A stretch of DNA of 64,000 nucleotides from Eucalyptus grandis (GCF_016545825.1 NC_052614.1:46131212-46195211), one strand, 5' to 3'. Positions 1 through 12,021 are shown, counted from the first letter of the stretch. Numbers and translations: made by a program. Notes: generated by a model not told the origin, from the letters alone.

Positions 1-210
1 CGCCACTGTTGCGATGGATCGGTGACGAGGAGGAGGAGGAGAAGGATCAAGAGGAAGGGGTCGTGCGGAGAGGAAGGTGGTCGTGCGGCGACGAGGAGGA
101 GGAGAAAGATCGAGAGGAAGAGGAGAGGAAGGGGGTCGTGCGGCGTGCGGCGTGCGGCGTGCGGCGAGCGGCGAGAAGGAGGAGGAAAAGTTTGTTAGGG
201 TTTTTATGAG
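1..210. repeat. Purine-rich degenerate tandem repeat
   Basis: The segment is almost entirely GAG/GAAG triplets alternating with GGTCGTGCGG blocks, about 50 bp apart, and ends in several GTGCGGC copies. It can be read as a Glu/Arg-rich frame, but the composition alone explains that; there is no domain and no clear start context. It may be the edge of a GC-rich repeat cut by the window boundary. Confidence 0.5.
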
Positions 211-860
211 GGAATAAAAAGTAATATAAAAAAAAATAGGGACGATGGAAGGGAATGGACGAAAGAAGTGGCGTGACTTTTGAGTTTTGGGGGAGGGGAA
301 GTGACAGGTTGATAGCCTGTCTGTCATTGCCTGGGGGGGGAAAAAATGTAAAATAAATTTGGGGTGGGGGAAATGGACGAAGGAAAAAAGGGATGGATTT
401 TGGGGATTTGTTTTTTTTTTAATGGGAAAATCAAATAAATGAGATTAACAAATAATTTCGAAAAATAAAAGTATTGAATTTTGAACAATGATAAATTTTG
501 ATTATTATAGAAATTTATGGATTTATTTAAATAAATTGATTATAATTTTTTATTAATTATTAGTTTCATCAATAACTTTTGTTAAAGGTAAAAATATGTT
601 TCACATTAACTATAAATATATTTTTCGAATTTTTAATGAATTGATTTATTAATATTATTAGTGTATTTATTATAGGCTCTTTTTTAATTAATTATTTATT
701 TATAAATTTGAATCAAATTAATTAAAAATAAAAATATTAATTTAATATACAACGTATCGCAACGCATGTTGAAATTTTCTATTTTTTAAATAACGTGTCG
801 ATGTGTCGTCAAAGGTCGCGTGTCGGTCTTTATATAATTGACTACCATATCCCATTTCCC
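211..860. other. AT-rich DNA without recognisable gene
   Basis: This stretch has long A and T runs with stops in all frames. I see no ORF of note, no terminal repeats and no RNA-gene signature. Confidence 0.5.
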
Positions 861-1695
861 TCTTTTCTTAAGAGAGAATTATAGTAATGGGTGGGGACAT
901 CGTCGTAAGCATAGATATATCATTTGAATTCAAAAGGAATAAGGAGTCTGCGTGATAGAGATTCTTTGAAATTAACTTACAACAAGCAGCCAATCATGTG
1001 GGGACAAAAAAGTATCAATCTACGGAAAAAAAAAACATGAAATATAAGGGACCGATTAAATTGAAGAGACGCACTTCCATTCGCATTTTGTTGTATTCAA
1101 CGAGTGAGGACATTAACTGTCCATAATTAAATTAATATAGAGAAAACATTCATTCATAGATTACATTCTATTTGATTAAGTAAATTATGTTCTATAGAGG
1201 CTACATTTCCAATAAAAAAATTTAGGGAAAAATACCAAATACTTCTTTTCAAAGTAAAAATTTTTAAGATTAAAATTTCTTGTTGGACAAAGAGTTGAAG
1301 CCAAACATTTTGTAACAGGCATGAGAATCATATGGTAATGCCTAGAAACGGTAGAGAAAAAAAATTATTTTCTTCCCCTCTTTTCAAAGTATCATCTTTT
1401 TTTTTTCCCCTCTTTGTGATGAGCCAAAGTGTTGTTGGAAGTCTTGCATTGCTCATTTTCTTGGAAGGACCAAGAAAATTTCCTGCAATAGAAAATTAAA
1501 TTGTATGCTAATCTAGTTAATAATATGAGTTTGATTGCACTTCAAAACAGAAAAGACATAATTTTGATTGGTTCCAGTTTCCGTTCAAAATTATTAAACT
1601 AAGAACTTTCCCTTAGGTCACAACTAGACAAAGGTTATTTAATTTAGAAAGTCAACAATGCACGGATGCTCTACTCCACGCACCACATGCATGCG
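861..1695. repeat. Diverged unit of the left-hand duplicated array, copy 1
   Basis: Blocks here recur in the same order elsewhere. The segment around 1,020-1,130 matches 11,700-11,850 and 6,560-6,650. The segment 1,150-1,400 matches 6,740-6,960, 8,560-8,660 and 11,920-12,020. The segment 1,430-1,560 matches 11,410-11,540 and 6,060-6,130. No reading frame is conserved between copies, so the unit appears non-coding. Confidence 0.5.
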
Positions 1696-2528
1696 CATGA
1701 AAATTTTCAAAGAGGACCTGAAGTATCCTTATTTTCTTAAATAAGAATCTGAAGTGAACTTTATTTCAAATAAAGACCTAAAGTGGCATTGGTTGTTTCA
1801 AATAAAGGCATAAAGTAGCTTTGGTTGTTTCAAATAAGGACTGATCTCGTCGGTCACCAATTGGTTAAATTTTCCAACAATAAATGGTATTTTCATTATT
1901 TGTCATTTTCCTTTCTTTTTTTTTTTTTTTCTGATTCTTCTTCTTCCTCTTTGTTAGTGATCGGCCAGCCACCAATGATGCCCATAAAGGGCTAGGTGAG
2001 GGCCACCTATGCCAGCCATAGGAGAGGCGACCCTTGCCCAAGGCCATCCGCAAGGTCGGCCCTCGCTGGCCCTAGGTGAGGCCGACCCTCGCCATATCTG
2101 GAAAGGGTGGCCTCACCCGTGGCCGGTGACCAGTGAGGGTTGGGCGACCTCATCGGCCTCGCTTGCCCCAAACAAGGGCTTGACCACCCTTGCCAGTAGC
2201 CGGCGAGGGTTCCCAGCCTTCGTTGGTCGCGAGCAAGGCCACCACCCGCCAAACTAGCAAGAGGGTCGGCCTCACTTAGACAACCTAATTTTCGAGGCAT
2301 CACCTAAAACTAAATTAATGGGCTCAACTACTTAACTCGCCTCCCAAGCCCATACTAGTTCGCAACCACCTAGGAGTCACCACTAATCGCTTATGGTAGG
2401 TCGATTAGGCCCTTACTAGACGGCCTTGGTTTTATGGTAGGTCGATTAGATATTTAAGTAAAGTAATGTGAGAATTATTTTACTCCTAGTGACCGACCCT
2501 TGCTAGATCTAGAAAGGGTGGCTTAGGG

Positions 2529-5276
2529 TGTCACAATCGGGCCTTACAAGCCCCAAACAAGGGCTTGACCACCTCGCAATTTTCGTTGTCGTGCATCACC
2601 TAAAACCACCCTTGCTAAATTAATGGATTACCATCTAAAACTAAGTTAATGAACTAGTCTTTAAATTTAACTCGGACTCTCCCAAGCTCATACTAATTCG
2701 CGACTTAGATTCAAGTTTTTAACATGCAAATGGATTTATCTAGGAGTCACCATTAATCAGTTCATGGTAGGTCAATTAGATATTTAAGTAAAGTAATGTG
2801 AGAATTATTTTACTCCTACGAACAAAACTAAGGGTACAAAGACTTGATTACATTAGACTTCTCTAATGCCCTTTCGGTACCATTCTTTTATTTTTAAAAA
2901 TGTTTTTTGTAGGTAGCTAAGATTATTTTAACATAAATTACTATCATGCAAATGGGTGATCACACGGATGCTCGATCACTATTAAACAATCAAAGACTTC
3001 TATTAAAAGAAATAAACACACAAAGCATTTTTTAGGTTTTCTTTTATCTTGAAATTGAAACGCACATTTTAACTTCATGGCCTAACTTTATTAACAAGCA
3101 AATTCCTATTATGCACCTATTATGCAAACTAATTAACACGCACCTAATATTTTTTGTATTTTTTTTAATTGAAATTCGGAATTAATAAAAACCTTAATTA
3201 AACTATCTAAAATGAATAATTTTCTAATTTATTTTAGGGATTAAACTGACTTAAACCCTATCCTATCTTAGAAAACTATCTCTTACAAAAAAGAGATTAT
3301 CAAGATGTGCATACATTATTTAAAAAGTCAATAAAAAAAAAACGATCATAATCTATTCCAAAAAAAAAAATCTAAAAGTGCAATCCTAACAAATGTAATT
3401 CTAAAAAAATGCAATTCTAATTTACTAAACCCACATGCTCTAATGCAAAATTTTGATTTTGATTTTTATATTTTTCAGTATTTTTCCAAGACAAGTAATT
3501 ATCAAATAAACCTTACACTACACAATCAAGATATTCAACAAATAAAGAATTAAAATAATCGAAAAATAAACAACATGTTACGGACCAAATTAATAATCGA
3601 AAAAATAACATGTAAAAATGGTTCAAAAAAATAAAAAATATGTTAACGATTACTCTAACTCTAACTCTAACTCTAAACATCACGACATATAAAAATGGTT
3701 CAAAATAATAAAAATATGATCCTAAGTGCTACGGACCAAATTAATAATTATAATGATTTAACAATTAAAATACTATCAAAATGCTCAAAAATTAATATAA
3801 TTAAAAAAAAATGAATCAAAAATTAATAATTACAATAATTTTGGACAAAACTCCTGCTGTGTTAATACCTACAATATTTATGAAATGAGTATTGATATCC
3901 AATGTTACAATTTAAATAACTAAAATAAATAAAAAAATAAATAAATGAAAAAAAAAAATAAAAAAAAATAAACTACCTAAGGAATAATGCAGGAAAGACA
4001 GCTAGCGCGATGGGGGTGGACGCGGCGACGCGGAGATCGGATGGAGAGTGGCCGGCGTCGGAGCTCCGGCGAGAGGACCGGCGGAGGCGTGGCGTCTGGC
4101 GCGGCGTCGGGCGGAGCAGGGACGGTGGCTTGCTGCACGGCGAGGGCGCGGGATCACAGCGGCTTCGAGTTCTAGCTCGCAGCGAGCTTCGCGGGGAAGA
4201 CCGACGAAGCGGCGGTGGCGGAAACGCGGGCGGTGGCGGAAACGCCGCGGCGGAGGCGTGCGGCGCTCGGGCAGTCGCAGGTCGCCGGTGCGGGGCGTCG
4301 GGTGAAGGTCCGCTGCAGTCGTCGGGCGTACAGAGACGGAGCGGTGGTGGCCGGCTGTGGTGCTGCAGACAGGAGCGGCGCTCGATTGCTGCGTCGGAGA
4401 TCGACTGAGGCGCGGCGGAGGCTGAGGCTGAGGCGTTGGAGCAGAGACGGCGGCGTCGGGGCCGGTGCAGGGCTCGCTGGCGGGAGGAGGCTGGCGTCGA
4501 TTGGGCTGAGGGGGCGTCGGTCGAGAATGTCGCAGCAGCGGGGGGTCGCGGTGCTGCAGCGGTGGTGTCGGGTCGGTGGCGAGCGGCGACGGCGAGGTGG
4601 CGCGGTGAACGCCGGCGAGCGGAGGGCCGGCGCAAGTCGGCCTCCCGAAGAAGATGAACAGTCGCTGCTTTTTCCTATTTTTTTACTCCCTCACGTCACT
4701 TCCCACGCGTCTCTCTCTCTCCGCTCTCTCTTCTCTCTCACTACCGCTGCACACACGTCTCTTCCCTCTCAGTTTTCTTTTTTTGACTTTTGCTTTTCTC
4801 TTCTCCCCAAAATAAAATAATTTTTTTTCTTTTGAACTTTTGAACTCAAAAATCCGAAGGAAAAAGCACTCCTCACGTTTTTTGCTCTGAATTTTTTTTT
4901 CTGAATTCGCTCTCCTGCTCACGAAAATTGTGACTCCCTTTTATAGTGATTTCATATAATTGTTTTTCATGACAATTTTTGAGTTTCCATCTTTTGTTGT
5001 ATTAATTTATTGCTGTAAATCGAAGCATGATTTCGCAATCAGTTTGATTTTGCTTCAATTCATTCCATTTTATAAAAATTCTTACCATTTATTCACCTGA
5101 TTTCCTAATTGCTTATGCATTTATCAAAATCTGAATATTCATATGGATTTCTAACTTCAATCAGATTGATTTTTCCCATTTTTTCCTTTTTTTATTCATT
5201 TTTTAGAGGTTAAAATTAATCCATAATTTTTATACAATAAATCAATGACCGAATCGCCAAAATTTAAGTGTCAACA
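2529..5276 (-). mobile_element. Solo LTR of a Tat-like Gypsy element, minus orientation
   Basis: On the minus strand the segment begins TGTTGACACTTAAATTTT and ends GATTGTGACA. It is flanked by TAGGG on both sides (2,524-2,528 and 5,277-5,281), a perfect 5-bp duplication. Inside, a TATA-like CTATAAAA (4,939-4,946, minus) precedes a very GC-rich stretch (3,985-4,660), which is the expected transcribed leader. The start resembles the LTR at 62,933, and blocks also match 41,242-43,940. No internal region or second LTR is present, hence a solo LTR. The left end is disturbed by a mosaic of short repeats, so that boundary is less certain than the right one. The Arg/Pro-rich frames in the GC-rich part are not taken as genes. 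Confidence 0.6.
4939..4946 (-). promoter_or_regulatory. TATA-like box inside the Gypsy LTR
   Basis: The minus strand reads CTATAAAAGGGAG, a good plant TATA context. It lies about 330 bp inside the LTR 5' end and just upstream of the GC-rich leader. It would be the retroelement promoter; activity is inferred only from position and sequence. Confidence 0.4.
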
Positions 5277-5689
5277 TAGGGCCGATGAGAGTCGACCTCA
5301 CGGATGGCCCCTGGGCGAGGGTCATCTAGCCCAAGCGAGGCCGTCCCTCACCTGTGGCCGGAGTGGGCGACCTTCGCCAGCGAGGGCGACCCTTGCCCAA
5401 CCCTCTGTGGGCATCGTCGGTGGCTGAAAGAAGAACAAAAAAAAGAAAAAAAAGGGGGAAATGGCTAATGACGAAAATACATTTAATCGTCGGAAAGTCA
5501 GGTCCTTATTTGAAACAGACATAGTTACTTCAGTCCTCATTTAAAACAACATCTACTTCAGCCCTTATTTGAAAAAGTGATGTCACTTAAGGTTCTTATT
5601 TGAAATAAGATCCACTTCGGGTCCTTATTTGAGAAAATAATGGCACTTCGGGTCTCTTTTTGGAATTTTCCCTACATGCGTGGCAATTG

Positions 5690-8224
5690 TCGCTCGACTC
5701 TTCACAAATCATTCTCCATTGACGGATTCATCAACTTTCAAAGATCTACTATCCTCGGATCTTACGTACCTTCAATCAATTTGTTCTGTGAATAATAAAT
5801 CGTCTAATTTATTTTAACCGTGAATAATAACTAGAAGACTTTTTTGAACTGGAAAGTTTGTGATTTGTTTCTAAATACAACTGAACCGTTGTTTTAAAGG
5901 CAATTTATAATGGATTTTCCAATCAATTTCATTTTTTGTTGAACACCAGAATTTCTTTCAAAGTGATTTTCCGCAAAATCAACCATAAGAAAAAATCTCA
6001 TTTTTCTTTAAAACAATTTTCTTGAAATTATTTTCCATTGATCAAAAGTATATCAATTGATTTCGCTTCGCGTTCTAATTGGTCATATGAGTTTGATTAC
6101 CCTTCAATATAGAAAATATCTAACTTCCATTGATTCCACTTCACGTGTTATTTATTAATCTAAAATCTTTTGCACACGCTAGATAAATCCAATCCGACGT
6201 GTTGGGTCGGGTATAGAAAGATTAGCAAAAACTTATATCAGCAACGTGTCCCCATTTCATAAAACAATAGTTTCATAAAAAGTTTAGAAGCTTTCAATCT
6301 GCCACTGTCTCGCGTTATCCTCCCCCATGTCACCACAGGAGAAAGGCTATCTCATTCAGACAGCTAGCACGGCACCAGATGCATGAACCCCGTCCCTAAT
6401 TTCGGACTAAGAAAACAAACAAACAAAAGATGTACTCTAAAATAATACCTACTTGTGGCAGGAAAGCAAGACCAACAGGACCAGTCAATTGACAAAAATG
6501 AGGGATGTAACAACAAAACTTGTTCATATGTCAATATGAACAGATGATGATGTTCTTTTCTTGAATTATCGGACGACACTTTCCTTCACAATTTGTTCTA
6601 TTCGAGGAGCAAGGACTCCCTCCGTGCATATATAATTGCCCCGTCATTTACGTGAATTTATGATTCCACGAAGGTTCGATGCATGTATTCATCTTTCCAA
6701 ATTTAAGATAAAGAAAGCAATTCAGTCATCTAAATTTGATTAAGTAAATATGTCGTATATAGTTACAATTCAAATAAGTTTCTAAAGGAAAAATACTACA
6801 CATTTCTATTTCAAGATTATAATTTCTAAGATAAAATTTTCTTGTTAGACAAAAAGTTCAACTCGAACGCTCCATGACATATGGGGGATTCCTATGATAG
6901 GGTCCAAAGAGGCAGCTTCAAGAATTCCTTTTTTCCCTCTTTTCAAAGTAATATCTTTCTCCGAAGATAATATATTTCCCTCTTACTAAAAATTAAACAC
7001 TATTAGCTTGCAAAGATCACTTGTTAAATTATCCAAATATATTTCCTAACTGAATATTATGGTAATCTATTATGTAATTGATGACCTAATATTTTTGTAA
7101 TTCTAAAGTGTCAACTAAATGATAAAGGTTCTCAAAATACGATATACAAGCAATAGGAGCCCCAACTTAATTGGTTGTCTATTGATTGAGTCATAAATAT
7201 TTTTAAAGAATATTTAACTCACCTAAACTCCTTGCCAGTGACATTAACTCATTGCAAATATCATGTCCTTTTAGTTATTTACAAAATTAAAAATTACTTG
7301 GACAATAATCAAGAAATAAGACACTTAAGTTTCCTTTAAAATTGAGTGAGATAATTGATTATGAGATTCTATTATAAAATAGAATTAAAAAAAAATCATA
7401 GCTTTATGTGACTCAAGAAAAAAATCAAAATCGTATGGTTTGGGTTTTTCCTATCTGTCTAGGTAAAATTTACACTTTACTTCTTAATTGGTTTCCATAA
7501 TCAAGTTCTTTATCCAATGATCAATAAGATTTATATGTTTTATATTTTATTGAGGTCAAAATGATGCTTCCTTTCATAAGAATCTCATAGAGTGTGACTG
7601 TCCAGTTACTAAAGGTCACACAGCAAGGGTGATTAACTTAAAAAGGAATAAAAAGAAAAAAGAAAAAAGAAGAGTAACTCTCCACATGGGCTGTGTGTAA
7701 TTGATTCTGTTGCAAGTCCTTGGTTTCTTTTGTCTTTCACCGTATAAGATACTATAAAAAATACTCGTAAATTGACCTTACGAAAATTATAGTTTTAGAT
7801 TCAATTTCATTGTAGCAGCAAGTTCGATCTAGCTATAAATGATGTAAGTCTTAGTCCGGTGTTGTGCACTTTTCATGTGAAATTAATTTCTACAATTTCA
7901 TTATAAAGTTTTCGTGATGCTAAGTTCACTTTGCTTTTAGTTTGACATGAGGCTTCATCAAATAGCAAATAGGCATTTTTTTGGCAACAGCGACAAGACT
8001 GGTCTCCAGGCAAAGATGCAGTGTTTAGATCACTTTTGCAGTTGCGAATAATTGACGCGCCAAATGCTAAAAACAAGGAACATACTTCATGAAAATTACC
8101 GTTGAGGATGTGTATTGGCATAGTTGATGAAGTGTGATTGATAGATTTTTGGGGCACAGCATCCTCATTTTTCAAGCGGGTTTTGTCCAGTAGTGCTGTG
8201 TTACTGTGTATTCAGATAATAATG

Positions 8225-8225
<1 letters not shown>
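5690..8225. repeat. Left-hand duplicated array, copies 2 and following
   Basis: This is AT-rich DNA with no intact gene. Blocks around 6,060-6,130, 6,560-6,960 and 7,110-7,640 match segments near 1,020-1,560, 8,640-8,700, 8,815-8,870 and 9,835-9,905. The pair 7,110/8,815 and the pair 7,555/9,838 give a period of about 1.7 kb once the 509-bp MITE at 9,262 is subtracted. The unit is non-coding as far as I can see, apart from the possible exon at 7,873-8,066. Confidence 0.5.
7873..8066 (-). pseudogene. Possible terminal exon of a small cysteine-rich protein
   Basis: On the minus strand a pyrimidine-rich tract ending GTTTTTAG is followed by an open frame of about 64 codons to a stop. Residues include the run NTASLPGDQSCRCCQKN and then FDEASC, with five cysteines (one, then a C-x-C-C cluster, then one). 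It reads more like real protein than the surrounding AT-rich DNA does. I do not recognise the family and see no convincing upstream exon or signal peptide, so it may be a gene relic or chance. No copy is seen in the other array units. Confidence 0.25.

Positions 8226-8273
<48 letters not shown>
8226..8273. repeat. (TA)n microsatellite
   Basis: An uninterrupted TA dinucleotide run of about 24 units. It falls near the boundary between two copies of the left-hand duplicated unit. Confidence 0.95.
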
Positions 8274-8277
<4 letters not shown>

Positions 8278-8479
8278 AAAAAGGTTTAATTGGCAAGTAA
8301 CCCGGGATTGCTGGTATATGGAGTTTTCGGAGCTATAATATGGCTCGACGTATGAAAGCTAGAGGAAAAATAAAAAAATTCATAGCCTTTGTTGACAAAA
8401 AATATAGAAGCTTAAAACCTACCCATATTTTATTTCCCAGACGTTCAGCTTTAGTAAATAATAATATTATCAAACTACA

Positions 8480-10202
8480 CCTCATGTCTTTTTCTATATA
8501 TATATATAGTACAAAATTGAGAAAAATCAGAACTTCTTTTCTTATTGATGAAAACTCAACACAAACATATAGTAACCCTAAACGTTTTGTAACGGGCACG
8601 AGACTGATATGGTGATGCTTAGAAGGGGTGGCGAAAAAAAAAAATTGTCCTCTTTTCAAAGTATTATCTTTCTTGCTGATGACAATTCATTTCCCTCAAA
8701 ATAAAATTTATATGCTACTAACTTGCATGATATCATTTGCTAAATTATCTAAATATATTCCTTATTTCAATGATATGTTAATCTATTAGGTAATTGATAA
8801 GTCAATACTTTTTTTTTTTCTAAAGTGTCAACTACATAATAAAGGTTCTCAAAAAGCATTATATGCGGTATAGGAAACTTAAGCATTTTGGTAAAGATTT
8901 TTTTTTTTTTGGTAAAGACTTAAGCACTTTGGTCGTTTCTTGATTTAGTCTTATTTGTATTTAATCAATTGAATTCTATTTTTTTAGAAAATGTGTAATT
9001 GAATCCTAGTCTCCCTGCTGGTGATATTTACTCATCGCAAAATCATGTTCTTTTAGTTCTTAAAAAATTAGAAATTATTTTGACAATAACCAAGGAATTA
9101 ATTTGAAAATTGAGTGAGAAACTTGATTGTGAAACTTTATTCAAAACATAATAAGATTTTTTCTCCATAATATTATGTGACTCAAGAAAAAGCGAAAATA
9201 ATATGCTTTGGGTTTTTCCTATATGTTTTGGTAAAATGTAGACTTCATTTCTTTATTATTTGGGTTAATACCATAAAAACCCCAAACCTGTACACTTGTG
9301 ACAAATTTACCCCAAACTATTTTTTTGACCATGAAAAACTCCAAACTGTTATACTTGTGACAAATTTATCCCGACGATTATAAAAAACCCTAAACCGGTA
9401 CATTTATGACAAATTTACCCCAAACTAATTTATTCGACCACAAAAAAATCTGACCGATACACTGTGACAAATATACCCTATGCTAAATTGAATTAATACC
9501 ACAAAAAAATCATAAAAATTGTAAACCGTGACAAACGGAACGTAAATTCCTAAATTGGTATACTAATCAACTGTCACGTGTTATTTAACTTAATAATTTA
9601 TCTGTAAAATTTAACAAAAACTAACAGAGGGTAAATTTGTCATAAATATACCAGTTTGGGGTAAATTTGTCAAAAGTATACCAGTTTGGGGTTTTTGGTG
9701 GTCAAAAAAATAGTTTGGGGTAAATTTGTCGCAGTATACCAACCTTTAGGGTTTTTCAGGGTATTTACCCTTATTATTTTCCATAATGAAATTGTCCACT
9801 CAATGATCTGTAAGATTCATAAGTTTAGTTTCTAATTGTGGTTCAAATGATGCTCCATTTCACAATAATCTCAAAGAGTACTTCTAGTTACGAAAGGTCA
9901 CCGACAGTGATATTAGTACTTGAGTACATCTTAGCCAAAACATATAGGATTCACTTAACGGAAAATTTGTTTAGGACTTGATTAATTATCTGTCAAAACA
10001 TTAGGACTTATACTACACTTGTTCTCACACTAGTGCAATTCATTGAAAGAAGAAGAGTAATTCTCCACAGGTATTATGTGTTATCGGTTCAGTAGTAATT
10101 TCCTTTTTTGTTTTGTTGTCTCTACTGGATAACGCTAAAAAACACAAATAAATTGATCTAATTAAAAATATTATATTACCTATTCTAATTGATATCCACT
10201 AA
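8480..10202. repeat. Left-hand duplicated array, further copy
   Basis: Matches to 6,890-6,970 (CTCTTTTCAAAGTA block), 7,110-7,170 and 7,555-7,640 appear in the same order. The copy is interrupted by the MITE at 9,262-9,770 and bounded on the right by the foldback element at 10,212. Stops occur in all frames. Confidence 0.5.
9262..9770. mobile_element. MULE-type MITE, 509 bp
   Basis: The element starts GGGTTAATACC and ends GGGTATTTACCC. It is flanked by a perfect 9-bp duplication TTATTATTT (9,253-9,261 and 9,771-9,779), typical of Mutator-superfamily insertion. Both arms consist of repeated blocks (ACAAATTTACCCCAAACT and its inverse), so most of the element can fold back on itself. There is no coding capacity, so mobilisation would need a transposase in trans. 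Confidence 0.88.
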
Positions 10203-10211
10203 AAAGAATAT

Positions 10212-11342
10212 GGGATATGTTCAGTAGAAGTCCTAAAACTTGTGTAAAGTGCAATTGAGTCTAAAACTTACAAATAGTTCAATTAAGTCCTAAAACTTGT
10301 CTAGAAAGTGCAATTGAGTCCTAAAACTTACAAAGAGTTCAATCAAGTCTAAAACTTGTCCAGAAAGTGCAATTAAGTCCCAAAGTTAACACCGTTAAGA
10401 AAGTTAACGGAAATTGCGACGTGAAAATGTGTGATGTCATATTTGAAATGATTTTTTTTATTTTTCAAATGGCTTTTTAAAATTATTTTTTATTCAAAAT
10501 CTTTAAAAATTAGATTAAAAACTAAAAAGGAAAATCTAAATTTTTTAAAAGAAAATCTAAATTTATTTGAAAAACAAAATTGTTCAAAAAAAAAAAAGAG
10601 CGGTGGACTTCCGCCGCCGCCCATCGCCGAGGGGGCCGACGACCGTCGCCGCCTGGCGGGGTGGCCGCCCTCACCGGGGCCGACGAGGCCTTGCCTGTGG
10701 CGGGCGACGGTCACCGTCCTCGCCCGCCGAGCGACCGTCGCCCGCCCCGGGCGAGGCCTCGTCGGCCCTCGCTCGGGGCCGGCGAGGCCGAGATTGCCCA
10801 GATCGGCGAGCCTCGCCGGCCCGAGCGAGGGCCGACGAGGCTCGCCTGGGTGGGCGATGGTCGCCGCCCCCCCGGTGAGGGCCGCCACCCCGCCTGTGGC
10901 CGGCGACGGTCGCCGCCCTCCGAAGATGGGCGGCGGCGGAAGTCCACCGCCCTTTTTTTTTTTTTTTTTTGAACAATTTTGTTTTTCAAATAAATTTAGA
11001 TTTTCTTTTTTTTTAAATAAATTTAGATTTTCCTTTTTAGTTTTTAATCTAATTTTTAAAGATTTTGAATAAAAATAATTTTAAAAAGCCATTTGAAAAA
11101 TAAAAAAATCATTTCAAATATGACGCGCCACGTCAGCAATTTCCATTAACTTTCTTAACGGTAACTTTAGGACTTAATTGCACTTTCTGGACAAGTTTTA
11201 GGACTTGATTGAACTCTTTGTAAGTTTTAGGACTCAATTGCACTTTCTGGACAAGTTTTAGGACTTGATTGAACTCTTTGTAAGTTTTAGGACTCAATTG
11301 CACTTTCTACACAAGTTTTAGGACTTCTACTGAACATATCCC
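10212..11342. mobile_element. Long-hairpin MULE foldback element, 1,131 bp
   Basis: The termini are GGGATATGTTCAGTAG and its exact inverse, flanked by a perfect 9-bp duplication AAAGAATAT (10,203-10,211 and 11,343-11,351). Each arm contains two to three sub-repeats of about 58 bp built from CCTAAAACTTGTCCAGAAAG. The GC-rich core (10,600-10,960) is itself an inverted repeat, with GCGGTGGACTTCCGCCGCC opposite its complement. The whole element is thus close to a single palindrome. No transposase is encoded. Frames through the GC-rich core are compositional artefacts. Confidence 0.92.
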
Positions 11343-11351
11343 AAAGAATAT

Positions 11352-12021
11352 ATACATATATATAATATTAATAAATTTATAGTTCATGTTTTATGTCATG
11401 AGAAGTCTCTTTTATTGCATTGCGTTATTTTTTGGAAGGGCTTGGAAAATTTCTCACAATGAAAATTTATTCTTTCATTCCATAAACAAAAATATATAAT
11501 TTGAATTACTTCCGCTTCACGTTCTAATTTATTAATAAACAAGAGCATTAACGACAAGAGAAACAAGAATCGTGATCCTTTATTCAACGTTTTTGGGGCC
11601 AGATTCGAGGAAAATAAGGCTACTAGACTAGCAGGTCCCATCTTCCTATTTCCTCAAGAAAGAAGTTTTGGAAATGGTGGGAACGTCATTAAACAATAAA
11701 TCATGTCTAGATATGAAAAGTATCAATCCACCCAAAAAAAAAAAAAAAAAAAAACATGAAACATAAGTGGCCAGTTAAATTCAAGGGACGGCACTTCCCT
11801 TCACATCTTGTTCTATTCAATGGGTGAGGACTGCATCTGTCCATATCAAATTGCCCGTGGTGTACGTGAATGATCTTTTCAAATTTAAGATAAAGAAAGC
11901 ATTTCATCGATGTAATACATTCTATTTAATCAAGCAAAATATTTCATATATCGGGTATTAGAATAAAAATTCAATGGAAAAATAAGGAGTATTGTTTTTC
12001 AAGATAACTATTTTACAAGAT
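11352..12021. repeat. Left-hand duplicated array, truncated last copy
   Basis: The segment 11,410-11,540 matches 1,430-1,560, 11,700-11,850 matches 1,010-1,130, and 11,900-12,010 matches 1,150-1,260. The match stops abruptly where the Copia gag sequence begins, at about 12,022. An A-run at 11,737-11,758 lies inside. Confidence 0.5.

Larger units (their letters stand above)
1700..5672. mobile_element. Decayed MULE-like foldback element split by an LTR
   Basis: The left arm (1,700-2,280) carries repeated blocks of the type AAATAAAGACCTAAAGTGGC. The right arm (about 5,282-5,672) carries the inverted form, AGGTCCTTATTTGAAA. The arms end in GAAAATTTTCAAAGAGGACC and an inverted counterpart ending GGAATTTTCCC. 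GC-rich sub-terminal segments on both sides also mirror each other. The flanks TGCATGCGC (left) and TACATGCGT (right) match at 7 of 9 positions, consistent with a decayed 9-bp target duplication of the Mutator type. No transposase is visible. The interior is occupied by the Gypsy LTR at 2,529-5,276. Confidence 0.5.

Noticed and set aside
3973..4635. 220-codon Arg/Pro/Ser-rich frame on the minus strand
   Set aside because: It lies in the GC-rich leader of the Gypsy LTR, overlaps several equally open frames on the other strand, and has no domain. High GC content lowers stop frequency.
8138..8338. Frame containing a Tyr-Ile repeat
   Set aside because: It is the translation of the (TA)n microsatellite.
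10490..11072. Six overlapping frames of about 90-130 codons on both strands
   Set aside because: All pass through the palindromic GC-rich core of the MULE; mirror-image proteins on the two strands show that they are artefacts of the inverted repeat.
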